From the NCBI RefSeq assembly GCF_036347055.1, contig NZ_CP108882.1:62001-126000 (forward strand): 64,000 bases of DNA, written 5' to 3'. Below are positions 26,513-35,187 of the stretch, in pieces. The translations under genes and the position numbers were made by a program. Within the stretch, counting starts at the first letter, position 1. Every line of letters starts with the position of its first letter. This stretch comes from Streptomyces sp. NBC_00820 (GTDB lineage Bacteria > Actinomycetota > Actinomycetes > Streptomycetales > Streptomycetaceae). Under the pieces are notes generated by a model that was not told the DNA's origin, did not search any database, and saw only the letters and a program-made list of their open reading frames with translations.

Positions 26513-27634
26513 ATGAAGGCATCCATCGAACTGCGTGACAAACGTGAAGCCCGTCTGCGTCAGCAGCTCAAGGACACCCCGATGCGGCCTCTGCCGCTGT
26601 TCCAGCTCACCGGCTGGACCCACTTCGTCGACGAGGAAGTGGAGCCACCCGCACTGGCGGCCGGCAGCAGTCCCACTGAGGACAGGAAGACGGACGAACA
26701 GGCCATCGCCTACCACCGGCATCTACGGATGGTGCCCACCGACGCAGTGACCCACATGCAGGAGATGGTCGTCGAGGCGGTCCACTCCAACAGCGGGCGC
26801 CGTGACGGGCTGATGGACCATGTCATCGACGGCCCCGCGGGCACCGGCAAGACCTGTCTGCTGCGGGCGATTGGACGCACTGCCCAGAGGGAGATCGAAG
26901 CCGCCATGGGCGGCAGGCGCCAGAACACGATCCCGGTGGTGCACATCACCACCCCCGCGGACCCGGAGCCGAGGGTGAACTGGCTCTGGGAAATCGGCTC
27001 CTACCTGGGTCTCAACCCTGAGCCGAAAAGCCTCGTGGAAGTCCTGGACATGCGCAAGCACCAGGACGTGACCCTGCCGGTCAACTACGTCCTGGAAACC
27101 GCACAGACCCGCCTGCTGCTCATCGACGACATCGACCGCGCCTCGCCGCAGCACCTGGCGAACGTGCTGCCCTACTTCGACTACCTGCGCGACAAGCTGG
27201 GCATCTCGCTCGTCTTCTGCGGCACCGGCGCCAGCCACCGCCTGCACCAGGCCCGCATCCTGGCCCAGGACCTGACCCGGGTCAGCGAGGAGAACAAGGT
27301 ACGGCTCGAACAGGCGGGACAGCCAGCCGGACCCGTCTCGCCCTCCCCCACCGCCCTGCTGCCGGTGACCTGGCTGCACCCCCTGCCCCTGGACACCGAA
27401 GACGACGAGACTTTCCGGCGCGTCCTGGCGAGCTTCGAGGCCGACCTGAGCCTGTACCGGCTGGAGGAGAACGCCCTGAGCAAACACGCCGTCACACTGC
27501 ACCAGCGCACCGGCGGCTACTTCAAAGCCCTCACCTACGTCATCTCCACCGCCGCCGTCATCGCGATCCGCAGCGGCAGCGAGAACATCACCGAGAAGGA
27601 GATCGCCGCCGCGACAGCCCAACTCAGCCCCTGA
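26513..27634 (+). CDS. tnsC: TnsC/TniB-like AAA+ transposition ATPase
   Basis: The 373-residue protein has an AAA+ fold with Walker A GPAGTGKT at 107-114 and Walker B LLLIDDIDRA (D205, D206). A sensor-like stretch ISLVFCGTGA comes next, then a helical C-terminal domain with HQRTGGYFKALTYVI. TnsC/TniB ATPases are known to bridge target selectors and the TnsB transposase and to block insertion near an existing copy. The ATG follows GAGAGAAG; a GTG directly before it is also possible. No TniQ/TnsD-like gene was seen within several kb. Confidence 0.78.
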   Translation: MKASIELRDKREARLRQQLKDTPMRPLPLFQLTGWTHFVDEEVEPPALAAGSSPTEDRKTDEQAIAYHRHLRMVPTDAVTHMQEMVVEAVHSNSGRRDGLMDHVIDGPAGTGKTCLLRAIGRTAQREIEAAMGGRRQNTIPVVHITTPADPEPRVNWLWEIGSYLGLNPEPKSLVEVLDMRKHQDVTLPVNYVLETAQTRLLLIDDIDRASPQHLANVLPYFDYLRDKLGISLVFCGTGASHRLHQARILAQDLTRVSEENKVRLEQAGQPAGPVSPSPTALLPVTWLHPLPLDTEDDETFRRVLASFEADLSLYRLEENALSKHAVTLHQRTGGYFKALTYVISTAAVIAIRSGSENITEKEIAAATAQLSP

Positions 27635-27831
27635 AACGAACCGCAGCGGACAAGCTGGGCCCCGTTCACGCCCGCGGCTGCCGGACGGCGGGAGCCCGGC
27701 GTCCGTGTGGTCCGCTCGCCCAGCAGCGCGGGGTTCTGCGGCACCGGCGGATTGCCCTCGATCAGGCGTCCGATGCCGGTGAAGGTCTCCGGGCGGCGAA
27801 GGCGGGTGCAACGATCCGGCGGGCGGGGAAT

Positions 27832-28008
27832 TCAGCCGTGCCATTGGGCGAGCACCCAGCCGACCAGTAGCGATCCGACATGCCGGAAAGCGCCGGAGAG
27901 GAGGCTCAGGGACATCAGACGTGGCCAGGACATACCTCGCTGGCAGGGATCGGACTGCGCGGGCGAGGTGCCGGGGCAGTTGTGGCTCGCGGGCTCTGCT
28001 GTGGTCAT
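27832..28008 (-). CDS. Possible small membrane protein
   Basis: A 58-codon frame starts with ATG 10 bases after GAGAGGA. Its C-terminal half is hydrophobic (LMSLSLLSGAFRHVGSLLVG) and could form one membrane helix. It fills an otherwise empty stretch between the TnsC-like gene and the 289-residue gene. No family is recognised and it may be a chance frame. Confidence 0.3.
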   Translation of the reverse strand: MTTAEPASHNCPGTSPAQSDPCQRGMSWPRLMSLSLLSGAFRHVGSLLVGWVLAQWHG

Positions 28009-28191
28009 GGAGAAGTCCTCTCTGGGTGGATGGCAGGCACCCAGAATCCGGCCAGGAACAGGGAAAGACGGCGGACTGTCGACCGGGCGGGCTGCCAGGT
28101 GGCCTGTGCTTTCGATCGTGGCAGCGACCGTGCGGCTGACGCACGCTCAAAGCGGCTCTGTCTGGGGCGGAAACGCTGTATTTTCCAGATC

Positions 28192-29061
28192 GTGCAGTAC
28201 TGGGAGAGCATCACCGGACCTGGCACCATCGACGAACTGGTAGCCGACGCGCACGCGGCGGGCCACGCGGACTTCAACGCGCGGCTGGCCCATGCGTGGA
28301 TCGCCAAGGGCATCCTGGGCAGCCCGCAGGTACGCACCCTGCACCGCGGCTCCGACAAAGCCCTGCACAGCGCCCATCAGCGCAAGCTGCTGCTCATCGT
28401 GCTCGACAAACGCCGCCGGTCGCCGGAGCTGAAGCTGAACTCCCTTGCCCAGATCCCGCTGGCCCTGTGGCTGTGGTGGGGCGAGGAGTACGTGGCCTTG
28501 CAACAGGCGCAGCGGGCGTTTTCCACCTGGCTCGGGCGCGGCCAGCGCAACAAGGACGTCGCCCGCGATGGGGCTGTGGGACTGCTGCGGCAGATCGACC
28601 ACCCGCTGGCCACACCGACGGCACGCACCCGCCTGGTACGGCTGGTCACCCACCTGGGCAACGGCCAGGCCCTGACCCCACGAGGGCGGGCCGAACTGGT
28701 GGACGCGGTGCGGGAGGTGATGGAACCCGACAGCGTGTTCGCCGCCAGCGGGATGGTGCGCGCCGTGGGTCCCGTGGGGGCCCCGATGACGTGCGAGCAC
28801 GTCGTCGCCCACGCCGAGATCATCAGCCTGGCCGTGCAGCACGTCCTGCGCGCGGGCGTGAGTGAGCAACTCCTGGAAGAAGCGCGCGCCGCGGCCCGAG
28901 CCTGGACGGCCGACTATCTCGCCGAGCGCCCCGGTCTCGAGGCGGCGGCCGGGTCCCTCGCCGACGCCTTCCGCTCCCCCACCCTGGACGAACAGGTCAA
29001 CACCGCCGGCAAACGGCTGCTGTACACCGTGGGCCTCCTGCTGAGGCAGCGTCAGCAGTGA
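28192..29061 (+). CDS. Unknown protein downstream of the Tn7-like genes
   Basis: I do not recognise this 289-residue, mostly helical protein. Its start region (TIDELVADAHAAGHADFNAR, then a basic Lys/Arg-rich helix near 55-70) could be a helix-turn-helix domain. The GTG start has no ribosome site but lies 8 bases after TATTTT, so a leaderless mRNA is possible. The long upstream in-frame extension lacks protein-like composition and is rejected. Position after TnsABC makes a transposon-encoded target selector or regulator conceivable, yet it lacks TniQ zinc-finger motifs. Confidence 0.5.
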   Translation: MQYWESITGPGTIDELVADAHAAGHADFNARLAHAWIAKGILGSPQVRTLHRGSDKALHSAHQRKLLLIVLDKRRRSPELKLNSLAQIPLALWLWWGEEYVALQQAQRAFSTWLGRGQRNKDVARDGAVGLLRQIDHPLATPTARTRLVRLVTHLGNGQALTPRGRAELVDAVREVMEPDSVFAASGMVRAVGPVGAPMTCEHVVAHAEIISLAVQHVLRAGVSEQLLEEARAAARAWTADYLAERPGLEAAAGSLADAFRSPTLDEQVNTAGKRLLYTVGLLLRQRQQ

Positions 29062-29267
29062 CGGACGGCACGCCCGACCGGGGGCCTGCCAGCGGGCAGC
29101 CGGACGTCGGAGGAGTCGCTGACGCGCTCCACTCGCACATCGATCCCCGGAAACAGCACAGCCACGACCGTCTTGCTCGCCATGCCAGGACATACTCTGC
29201 CGAAACGATCCCCTGCTCACTTCGCTGACCGGGATCGGGGCAGCCGCCGGCAGACCTGCCTGACCGG

Positions 29268-31484
29268 CTACAGCGCGCCGGCCGCCGCCGCGCGGTCGCG
29301 GATGGTCCGCAGGCTGACGCGTACTCCGTTCTCTTCTTCGATGTGCCATTCGTTCATTCCCTGGCAGGTCTTGGTGCCGCGGGCGACGGCCCCGGCCTCG
29401 TCGGCCCGGCCGTAGGGTGTGCCTCCGGTCGCGGCGAGGATGATGCCGCCGTTCGCGTCGATGGTGGCCCAGTGCTCGGTGGCGCGGTAGGTGAGCACGA
29501 TCCGGGTGCCGGCTGTCAGAACTTGGGCGTCGATCATCCTGGCCACGTCGGTGCGTCGGCCAGAAGCCGCTCTGCGCCGCGGAGGGGCCTGGCGCGGACG
29601 GGCGACTGGCTGGCCGGCGTCAGGCCCCGGAGGTGCAACGGCAGCAGAGACGGGCAACCCCAGGCGTTCGGGTTTCCAGATGTGTTCGAACAGGCGCAGA
29701 TACAGCTCCTGTCGGGTCTCGATGACCGTGGTCATGGTCTCTGTCGGCCCGAAGGCCCGCATGTGCTTGTCGAGTTGGTGTGCCTTGATGAAGTCGCGCA
29801 GTTCAGGGTTGCGGTGATCGTATTGAGGGGCCAGGACGCCCAGGAGGACGTTGTTGCGGGCGTAGAGGCGGTTCTTGTCGTGGAAGGGGAGGTCATTGAT
29901 GCTGGAGTTCTCGCGGCCTCTCAGCAGGCCGAGGCCACCGAGTTGGTTGCGGCGGCTGCGGAAGACGACCGGGTCTGGGATGTCACCGGCGACGCGATGG
30001 TGGTGGTTGGCCCATAGGTGTTCTATGTGGAACTGGTCGCGGTCGAGGTAGGCGAGGATGTCGAAGGGTTTTTTGCAGGCCTCGTCGGCGTAAGCGGTGG
30101 CGCGGGTGAGGAGATAGCGGATCTGATGGGCGTTGTTGCCTCTCAGGCCCAGGGTGATTGCTTCGCGCACCGGGTTCCCGTTGTGCTGGGCGAGGTCGCC
30201 CAGTGTGGAGGCGACGTCGGCGACGGTGCGGCAGCCGCGCAGGAGGGGGACGAGCTCGGTGTGGACCAGGGCGTCGGCGTCGGCGGACTGGACGGGCAGG
30301 TCCTGCAGGATCCGCAGGGCGTACCAGCGGTCGATGTAGGAGGCGACGAGGCGGCCCTTGTCCTTGGCGTCGGTGGGCCGGTCGTCGGGGGCGATGGCGG
30401 CGAGCACGGCGACGGACTGGACGCCGAGGCCGTTGCGCTCGTTGAACAGCACCGTTTCCAGGCGGTCGCCGTCCATCTTCAGGGTGCGGGTGGCGGCGAG
30501 GACGGGCCTGTACAGACGGGCCGTCTTCAGCAGATTCTGTACGAAGTTGAGGAAGTGGTCGGGGCGTCCCGGGGTCAGGCCGAGGTACTCCGCGTTGTGG
30601 CGTACCCACACGTTGAGGTTGGTGGTGATCTGGCGGCGGTCCTCGTCACAGTCCTCGCGCGCGCAGCGGGCAAGGAGGTATGCCTTGATGAAGCGGGATG
30701 CCGCCTGGGGGTCATCGCGGTCGGTGGAGAGTTCCCGCAGCATCTCCTGCCACTGGGTATTCAGCTGATCTTCAGCGGAGCCGACGTTGGACAGCAGATG
30801 GCTCTTGAGGAGGTCGACGGCGGTGAGGCGGGCGCCGCGGTCATTCATCGTCTCGAACATGCGGTAGCCGTGGTCGGGGCCTGCCGCCCGGATGCCCACC
30901 AGGACTACGCGGGTCAGGAGCCATTCGGTGAAGGGGTGGAGCTTCTCGGCGTCGAGTTCCTCGGCAAGCTGGGATTCGATCTGCTGGCCGCGTGCCCACA
31001 GGTTGCGGCGGGAGAGGGAGTCCCCCGCGCCGGTCTCGTATTTACGGCCCTCGCTGACGGATTGAAGGACGGGGTCGTGGTCGGTGATGCCGACGCTGAA
31101 GTGCTTGCCATCGGTCGTGATCACACGGTTGAGCTGGTCAACCGTGTGCGTATCACCGGCCTCCCGGGCCGACAGTCTCAGCTGCAAAAAGAGCAGGTGC
31201 AAAGTGACGAAGCGCTGCTGACCGTCGACGAGGAAGCGGCGCTTTTTCGACGGCTCGTGGTAGACGAAGGGGCCGAGGAAGTACTGCGGCGCGGTGTGGG
31301 GGCGGCGCCGGTACGCGGAGTCGCCCAACCAGTGCTTGAACGAGTCGCACAAATCCCGCAGCAGGGTGCGGACTTCTTCGTCACCCCAGGTGTAGTCACG
31401 CTGGTAGTAATCAATCTCGTACGTCACGTCACGGAACAGCTCGTTCAGGCTGAATCCCTGAGACCTGATCTCGTCCGCCCCCAC
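29268..31484 (-). CDS. GmrSD-like type IV restriction protein with RAMA-like tail
   Basis: The N-terminal part has the DUF262 (GmrS) signature: IDYYQRDYTWGDEEVRTLL and then FLVDGQQRFVTLHLLFLQLR, a ParB-like NTP-binding site. The middle and C-terminal part has the GmrD/DUF1524 His nuclease motif FHIEHLWANHHHR followed by NQLGGLGLLRGRENSSIND. GmrSD enzymes are known to cut phage DNA carrying modified (glucosylated) cytosine using NTP. The last 90 residues (LTAGTRIVLTYRATEHWATI, GGTPYGRADEAGAVAR) resemble a RAMA-type domain, which may sense DNA or modified bases. The GTG chosen has GGGGTGG upstream; an ATG at 31520 would add 12 residues. The gene is divergent from the 747-residue nuclease-like gene. 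Confidence 0.78.
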   Translation of the reverse strand: MGADEIRSQGFSLNELFRDVTYEIDYYQRDYTWGDEEVRTLLRDLCDSFKHWLGDSAYRRRPHTAPQYFLGPFVYHEPSKKRRFLVDGQQRFVTLHLLFLQLRLSAREAGDTHTVDQLNRVITTDGKHFSVGITDHDPVLQSVSEGRKYETGAGDSLSRRNLWARGQQIESQLAEELDAEKLHPFTEWLLTRVVLVGIRAAGPDHGYRMFETMNDRGARLTAVDLLKSHLLSNVGSAEDQLNTQWQEMLRELSTDRDDPQAASRFIKAYLLARCAREDCDEDRRQITTNLNVWVRHNAEYLGLTPGRPDHFLNFVQNLLKTARLYRPVLAATRTLKMDGDRLETVLFNERNGLGVQSVAVLAAIAPDDRPTDAKDKGRLVASYIDRWYALRILQDLPVQSADADALVHTELVPLLRGCRTVADVASTLGDLAQHNGNPVREAITLGLRGNNAHQIRYLLTRATAYADEACKKPFDILAYLDRDQFHIEHLWANHHHRVAGDIPDPVVFRSRRNQLGGLGLLRGRENSSINDLPFHDKNRLYARNNVLLGVLAPQYDHRNPELRDFIKAHQLDKHMRAFGPTETMTTVIETRQELYLRLFEHIWKPERLGLPVSAAVAPPGPDAGQPVARPRQAPPRRRAASGRRTDVARMIDAQVLTAGTRIVLTYRATEHWATIDANGGIILAATGGTPYGRADEAGAVARGTKTCQGMNEWHIEEENGVRVSLRTIRDRAAAAGAL

Positions 31485-31733
31485 GCAACCACCCCTCACC
31501 TGCCAGGCATATCCCGTCATGCTCCCAATCCGGCGCCACGGCGTACAGACGGCGCGGGAGTCTGGTCGACGGCATGCAGAAAAATATCGGCGCAGGCGAC
31601 GGTGTCATCCCCAGCCCGCTGTTTTTCCCGACTACGGTCCCAGCCGCTGCTGCGGCGCACGTTTGCCCCCAGCCGTGCGGGCTGCGGGCAGGCCAACGTT
31701 GTGGGTGATGGCAGCCGCGACTGAAGGGGGCGG

Positions 31734-31755
31734 TGTCAGTACCCGCCGTTAGGGT
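31734..31755 (+). promoter_or_regulatory. RecA-NDp/PafBC-type promoter of the 747-residue gene
   Basis: TGTCAGTA at 31734-31741, 8 bases, TAGGGT at 31750-31755. A GTG codon starts 8 bases later at 31763 with no ribosome site, which fits a leaderless mRNA. The surrounding 40 bases resemble those at 39984-40024, so the two are copies of one promoter cassette. Confidence 0.65.
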
Positions 31756-31762
31756 CGGTGCT

Positions 31763-34006
31763 GTGATCAGGGAGTACTACCCGCGGGCGTGGCAGCACCT
31801 GCGCGACGCGCAGCAGGCCAAGATGGCGATGGCGCCGCTGTGGAGCACGCTCCTCAAGGACGGACTCGTCGAGGAGAGCGTGGTCACGCATCCGGACGGG
31901 TCGGGGGTCATCGGTGCCTGGCTGGCCTGGCCACCAGGCGGGCAGGCGGAACTGACCGAGCTGTTCCGCGGGTGTGTGCGGGAGTTGTGGGCGTGTCTGG
32001 ATGCGCTGGTGGCGGAGTCGGTTGAGGCGTTCAGTGCGCTGCAGCGGCTGCGCAGGCCGGAGTGTCCCCGGTTCTTTCCGGTCGCTGATTCTCTCGAGGG
32101 GTTCAGGGCGTCACTGGCCGAGTCGTGCATGGACGGCACCCTGCGCTCGCACGTGGCGATGGTGGAGGATTGCCAGCCCTTCCAGGACAGCGACGGCGAC
32201 GGCGACGAGGTCATCGACAGGATCCACCGCGGGCTGGGCTATCTGCTGGAGTGGGAGGCGGCGCTGGATTCGGGTGCGGTGATGGGCGCCTGGGCGACTC
32301 CCGTCGAACCGCAGGTCCATGCCGCGGCGCCCGCGGTGCTCGAGAGCGTGGAGGCGGCGCAGCCCGGTGCGCTCGACGGACAAGAGCGTGTGCTGGCCCG
32401 CTACCGGCTGAGCTCCTACCAGAGCGGGTGCGCTGTGAACGCGCAGGCCGGCACCTGGGTCGATCTGTGTTTCACCGAGGGGTTCGCCCCGGCCGATGAC
32501 GAGGACACCTTCGATCAGCGGCTGTCGCTGGTGATCGAGGCGGTCACCCGGTTCGCCACCTCGTTCGCGTGGCTGTCCAGCCAGGTGCCGGGCAGCCGGC
32601 GCGTGTTGTCTGCCGGACGCGTCGGCGCTACGGATACCTGGATTGAGGCCACGCGCTCGTCGAGGCACTGGTCCGCCGAGGAACTTGCCGCGCTGGCCTC
32701 CTCGGACATTGGCCTGGGGCGGGTCCAGGACGCCGACACGCTCACGCTGATGGTGAGCACGCCCGGCGGTGTGTTCGAGCGGGTCGTCCCGCACTCGACA
32801 CCCCTGCGCCAGCACGACCGGCGGGGCACGGCCGCGGAGACAGCCGTCAAGGATGCGGCCGCCACCTGGGGCCTGCCCGATTTTGTGATGGCCCCGAGCG
32901 TGGAGCGCAAAGGCCGTGGGGTGCGGGAGATCAGTGACGGACTGCTGGTGGTCGGCGACCGCGGTGTGGTCGTGCAGATCAAGGCCCGCGAGGGCGAACC
33001 CGCCACCGTGGAGCGGGAGACGTCCTGGGTCCTCAAACAGCTGACCGCGGCGGGCAAGCAGATCCACGGCACCGTACGCCGGCTGAAAACGCAGGGCGTG
33101 CAGATGGTCAACGGACGCGGCCATCGTCTCAGCATCGACAGCCCGGCCATCGACTGGGTAGGCGTCACCATCATCGAACACCCCGTTCCCCCGCAGGAGT
33201 TGGCTGTCCCCGAACACCACGGGAACACGCCGGTGATCGCCCTGCTGCGGCGTGACTGGGAGTTTCTGTTCAACCAGCTTCGCTCCACCCACGCCGTCGT
33301 CGGCTATCTGCACCGGGTCGGCACGTCGGCGCCCGTTCTGGGCGGCGAGCCGGAGCGTTACTACGAGCTGGCCGCCGCGGATGCCGAGGCAGCAGCGGAA
33401 GAGGCGGATCCATCCTGGACTCGGCGCGGCGGACAGCCGCACAGCGTGCCGCTGCTGCCCGCCGCCCCGGCCGGCAGTGACGACGACGAGGCCCACACCA
33501 TGGTCCGCATCATGCTCGAGGACGTAGCTACCAGCCCACTGGACCCGGACGAGTGGGATACCCGGCAACGCGTCCTGGCCTCTCTCGACAGCCTGCCGGT
33601 CGGGTACCGCACAGATCTGGGCCGATTTCTGCTGGACGCGCTGGCCGCGGTCGCCGAGCCGGAGCCAGGCACCACGGTATGGCGGATGCGCACCTTCATC
33701 GCCGGGCCTGACCTGGATCAGCTTGGCTTCGCCGTCTGTTCCGCCCTGACCGACCACACCCGCGCCGCGTTCTCCGCCTGGCTTCAGCTGCGCCATCACG
33801 AACGCGGCGAGCATGCGAACCTCGCCCAGCTCATGTCGGTCGGTGCGCTGCTCACTCCCCGCGCCGACGGCTACCGGGAATGGGACACCACCATGAGTGC
33901 CATCAGCGGCGACCCGGAACTGACCGGTGAGGAACTACGCGCCTATCAGGATCTATTCAATACGCCCAACGGCCCGGCAGGCACAGCCTCAAGGCCATCG
34001 CCCTGA
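31763..34006 (+). CDS. Large protein with an embedded PD-(D/E)xK-like nuclease segment
   Basis: This 747-residue protein belongs to no family I can name. Around residue 392 it has SDGLLVVGDRGVVVQIKAR, where D392 and Q405-I-K407 fit the core of a restriction-endonuclease fold. E389 could add to the site. The first 200 residues are helical and acidic, and the C-terminal 200 residues form another helical domain. The start is the GTG that follows the RecA-NDp-type box directly (leaderless); a GTG ten codons upstream lies inside the promoter box and is rejected. It stands alone between the GmrSD-like gene (divergent) and the TerD cassette. A nucleic-acid-cleaving defence protein is the likeliest role. 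Confidence 0.6.
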   Translation: MIREYYPRAWQHLRDAQQAKMAMAPLWSTLLKDGLVEESVVTHPDGSGVIGAWLAWPPGGQAELTELFRGCVRELWACLDALVAESVEAFSALQRLRRPECPRFFPVADSLEGFRASLAESCMDGTLRSHVAMVEDCQPFQDSDGDGDEVIDRIHRGLGYLLEWEAALDSGAVMGAWATPVEPQVHAAAPAVLESVEAAQPGALDGQERVLARYRLSSYQSGCAVNAQAGTWVDLCFTEGFAPADDEDTFDQRLSLVIEAVTRFATSFAWLSSQVPGSRRVLSAGRVGATDTWIEATRSSRHWSAEELAALASSDIGLGRVQDADTLTLMVSTPGGVFERVVPHSTPLRQHDRRGTAAETAVKDAAATWGLPDFVMAPSVERKGRGVREISDGLLVVGDRGVVVQIKAREGEPATVERETSWVLKQLTAAGKQIHGTVRRLKTQGVQMVNGRGHRLSIDSPAIDWVGVTIIEHPVPPQELAVPEHHGNTPVIALLRRDWEFLFNQLRSTHAVVGYLHRVGTSAPVLGGEPERYYELAAADAEAAAEEADPSWTRRGGQPHSVPLLPAAPAGSDDDEAHTMVRIMLEDVATSPLDPDEWDTRQRVLASLDSLPVGYRTDLGRFLLDALAAVAEPEPGTTVWRMRTFIAGPDLDQLGFAVCSALTDHTRAAFSAWLQLRHHERGEHANLAQLMSVGALLTPRADGYREWDTTMSAISGDPELTGEELRAYQDLFNTPNGPAGTASRPSP

Positions 34007-34575
34007 CAAGGCGGCAAGACGGACAGCGGCAAGTTGCCTGCTACGGCGCCGGCTGGCGGCAAGCAGCTGGAGCAGAGCGTCAGATGAAGGGGGATCTGCC
34101 ATCCGTCACGGCGCCCCATGCCGTCTGGCAGGGCCAGTGCGTCCCGCACTGCGAGCACCGTCAGCGGCCAGACGCCGCTGAGCGATCTTCACTATGCCAG
34201 CGTAGGAACAGACACCGGCCGTCAAAGGCGGATCGCTGCTGCCGTTACCCGTATGCATGAACTCCGTCCCCGCGGAGGGGGCTTGGACTGGCCGATCCAG
34301 AACTCGCCGCATCCGCACGGCCTCGACCGGATGGCCCGTCGGACCAACTCCTCCGCCCCCGGTTAGAGATGCGGCAGCTCGCGCTGTACGGAGCGGCCGT
34401 CGCTCAATCGGTGTGCTGTTCTGGAGAATCCTGCGCCCGACCGGGGGCTCCGCGAGAGGATGCACTGGATCGGTGGGCAGTACGCAGTAGGTCACCGAAG
34501 ACGCATGGTTCCCGGACCGGCCGAACCCCAGCATGTCTGTGGGGGTTGGATGGCGGTGGACGCTGCGGGAGTGGG
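34007..34575. other. Intergenic region, no convincing gene
   Basis: About 570 bases precede the TerD cassette. Open frames on both strands are present but none has protein-like features or a good ribosome site. The cassette promoter should be here; no RecA-NDp-type box was found. Confidence 0.4.
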
Positions 34576-35187
34576 ATGAGCGGGGGGGACATGGCGACGT
34601 GGTTCGAACGTATGGCAGCGATTCCTGGTGTGCGGTTCACCGGAAGCCCTGGTGTCGTCCGCGAAGCGCTCACAGAGGCCCGCGTCCGTCCGAAGGTGTC
34701 GTACGGCTCGCTGACGTGGCCGTCTGCTGAGGGCCGTACGTCGGCAACGCCGGCCAGCCGGCATGTGCCGGTGGAGGCGAGCGGAACGGACCTGGTCACC
34801 CGGGTCTGGGAGGCGCTGGAGCTTCCCGGTGGGGCGATGGACTACCACTTCGTCCTCCAAGGCGCGGTGGACCGCTTGTGGAGCGGCCGACGCTCCTACC
34901 CTGACGGGCTTGAGCTGCTTGAGGTGTTCGCGCTGCTGGACTTGGAGTTGATGGAGGCTGCCCCGCAAGCCGTCTCCTTTGACACCGGCTCCGTCCCGAC
35001 CTCGTTCGTTCACGTGACGTCCGTTCCCCGGCTGGTGATGCTGCTGGAACGCGAAGGCGCCTTCACCGACGCCCTCGAAGTGGCGCGGCGGCTGGCCCGT
35101 TTCGAGCAGGGTGAGGATGCGGTGGACCGTCTCTCAGAGAAGATCGGCGCACTGGCGGCCGAGGCGACGGCTGGCGGGGCCGCATGA
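34576..35187 (+). CDS. Unknown 203-residue first gene of the TerD/helicase cassette
   Basis: The product has no domain I recognise. After a basic, variable first half, residues 75-200 are predicted helical and Leu-rich (LLEVFALLDLELMEAAPQA, LVMLLEREGAFTDALEVARR), somewhat like a TPR or adaptor helix bundle. The ATG follows GGGAGTGGG; an alternative ATG lies five codons later. Its stop codon overlaps the ATG of the nuclease-helicase gene (ATGA), so it is translated with it and probably forms part of the same complex, perhaps as adaptor or regulator. Confidence 0.6.
   Translation: MSGGDMATWFERMAAIPGVRFTGSPGVVREALTEARVRPKVSYGSLTWPSAEGRTSATPASRHVPVEASGTDLVTRVWEALELPGGAMDYHFVLQGAVDRLWSGRRSYPDGLELLEVFALLDLELMEAAPQAVSFDTGSVPTSFVHVTSVPRLVMLLEREGAFTDALEVARRLARFEQGEDAVDRLSEKIGALAAEATAGGAA

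Noticed and set aside
27880..28191. N-terminal extension of the 289-residue gene
   Set aside because: Composition is not protein-like, and the GTG at 28192 is positioned for a leaderless start after TATTTT.
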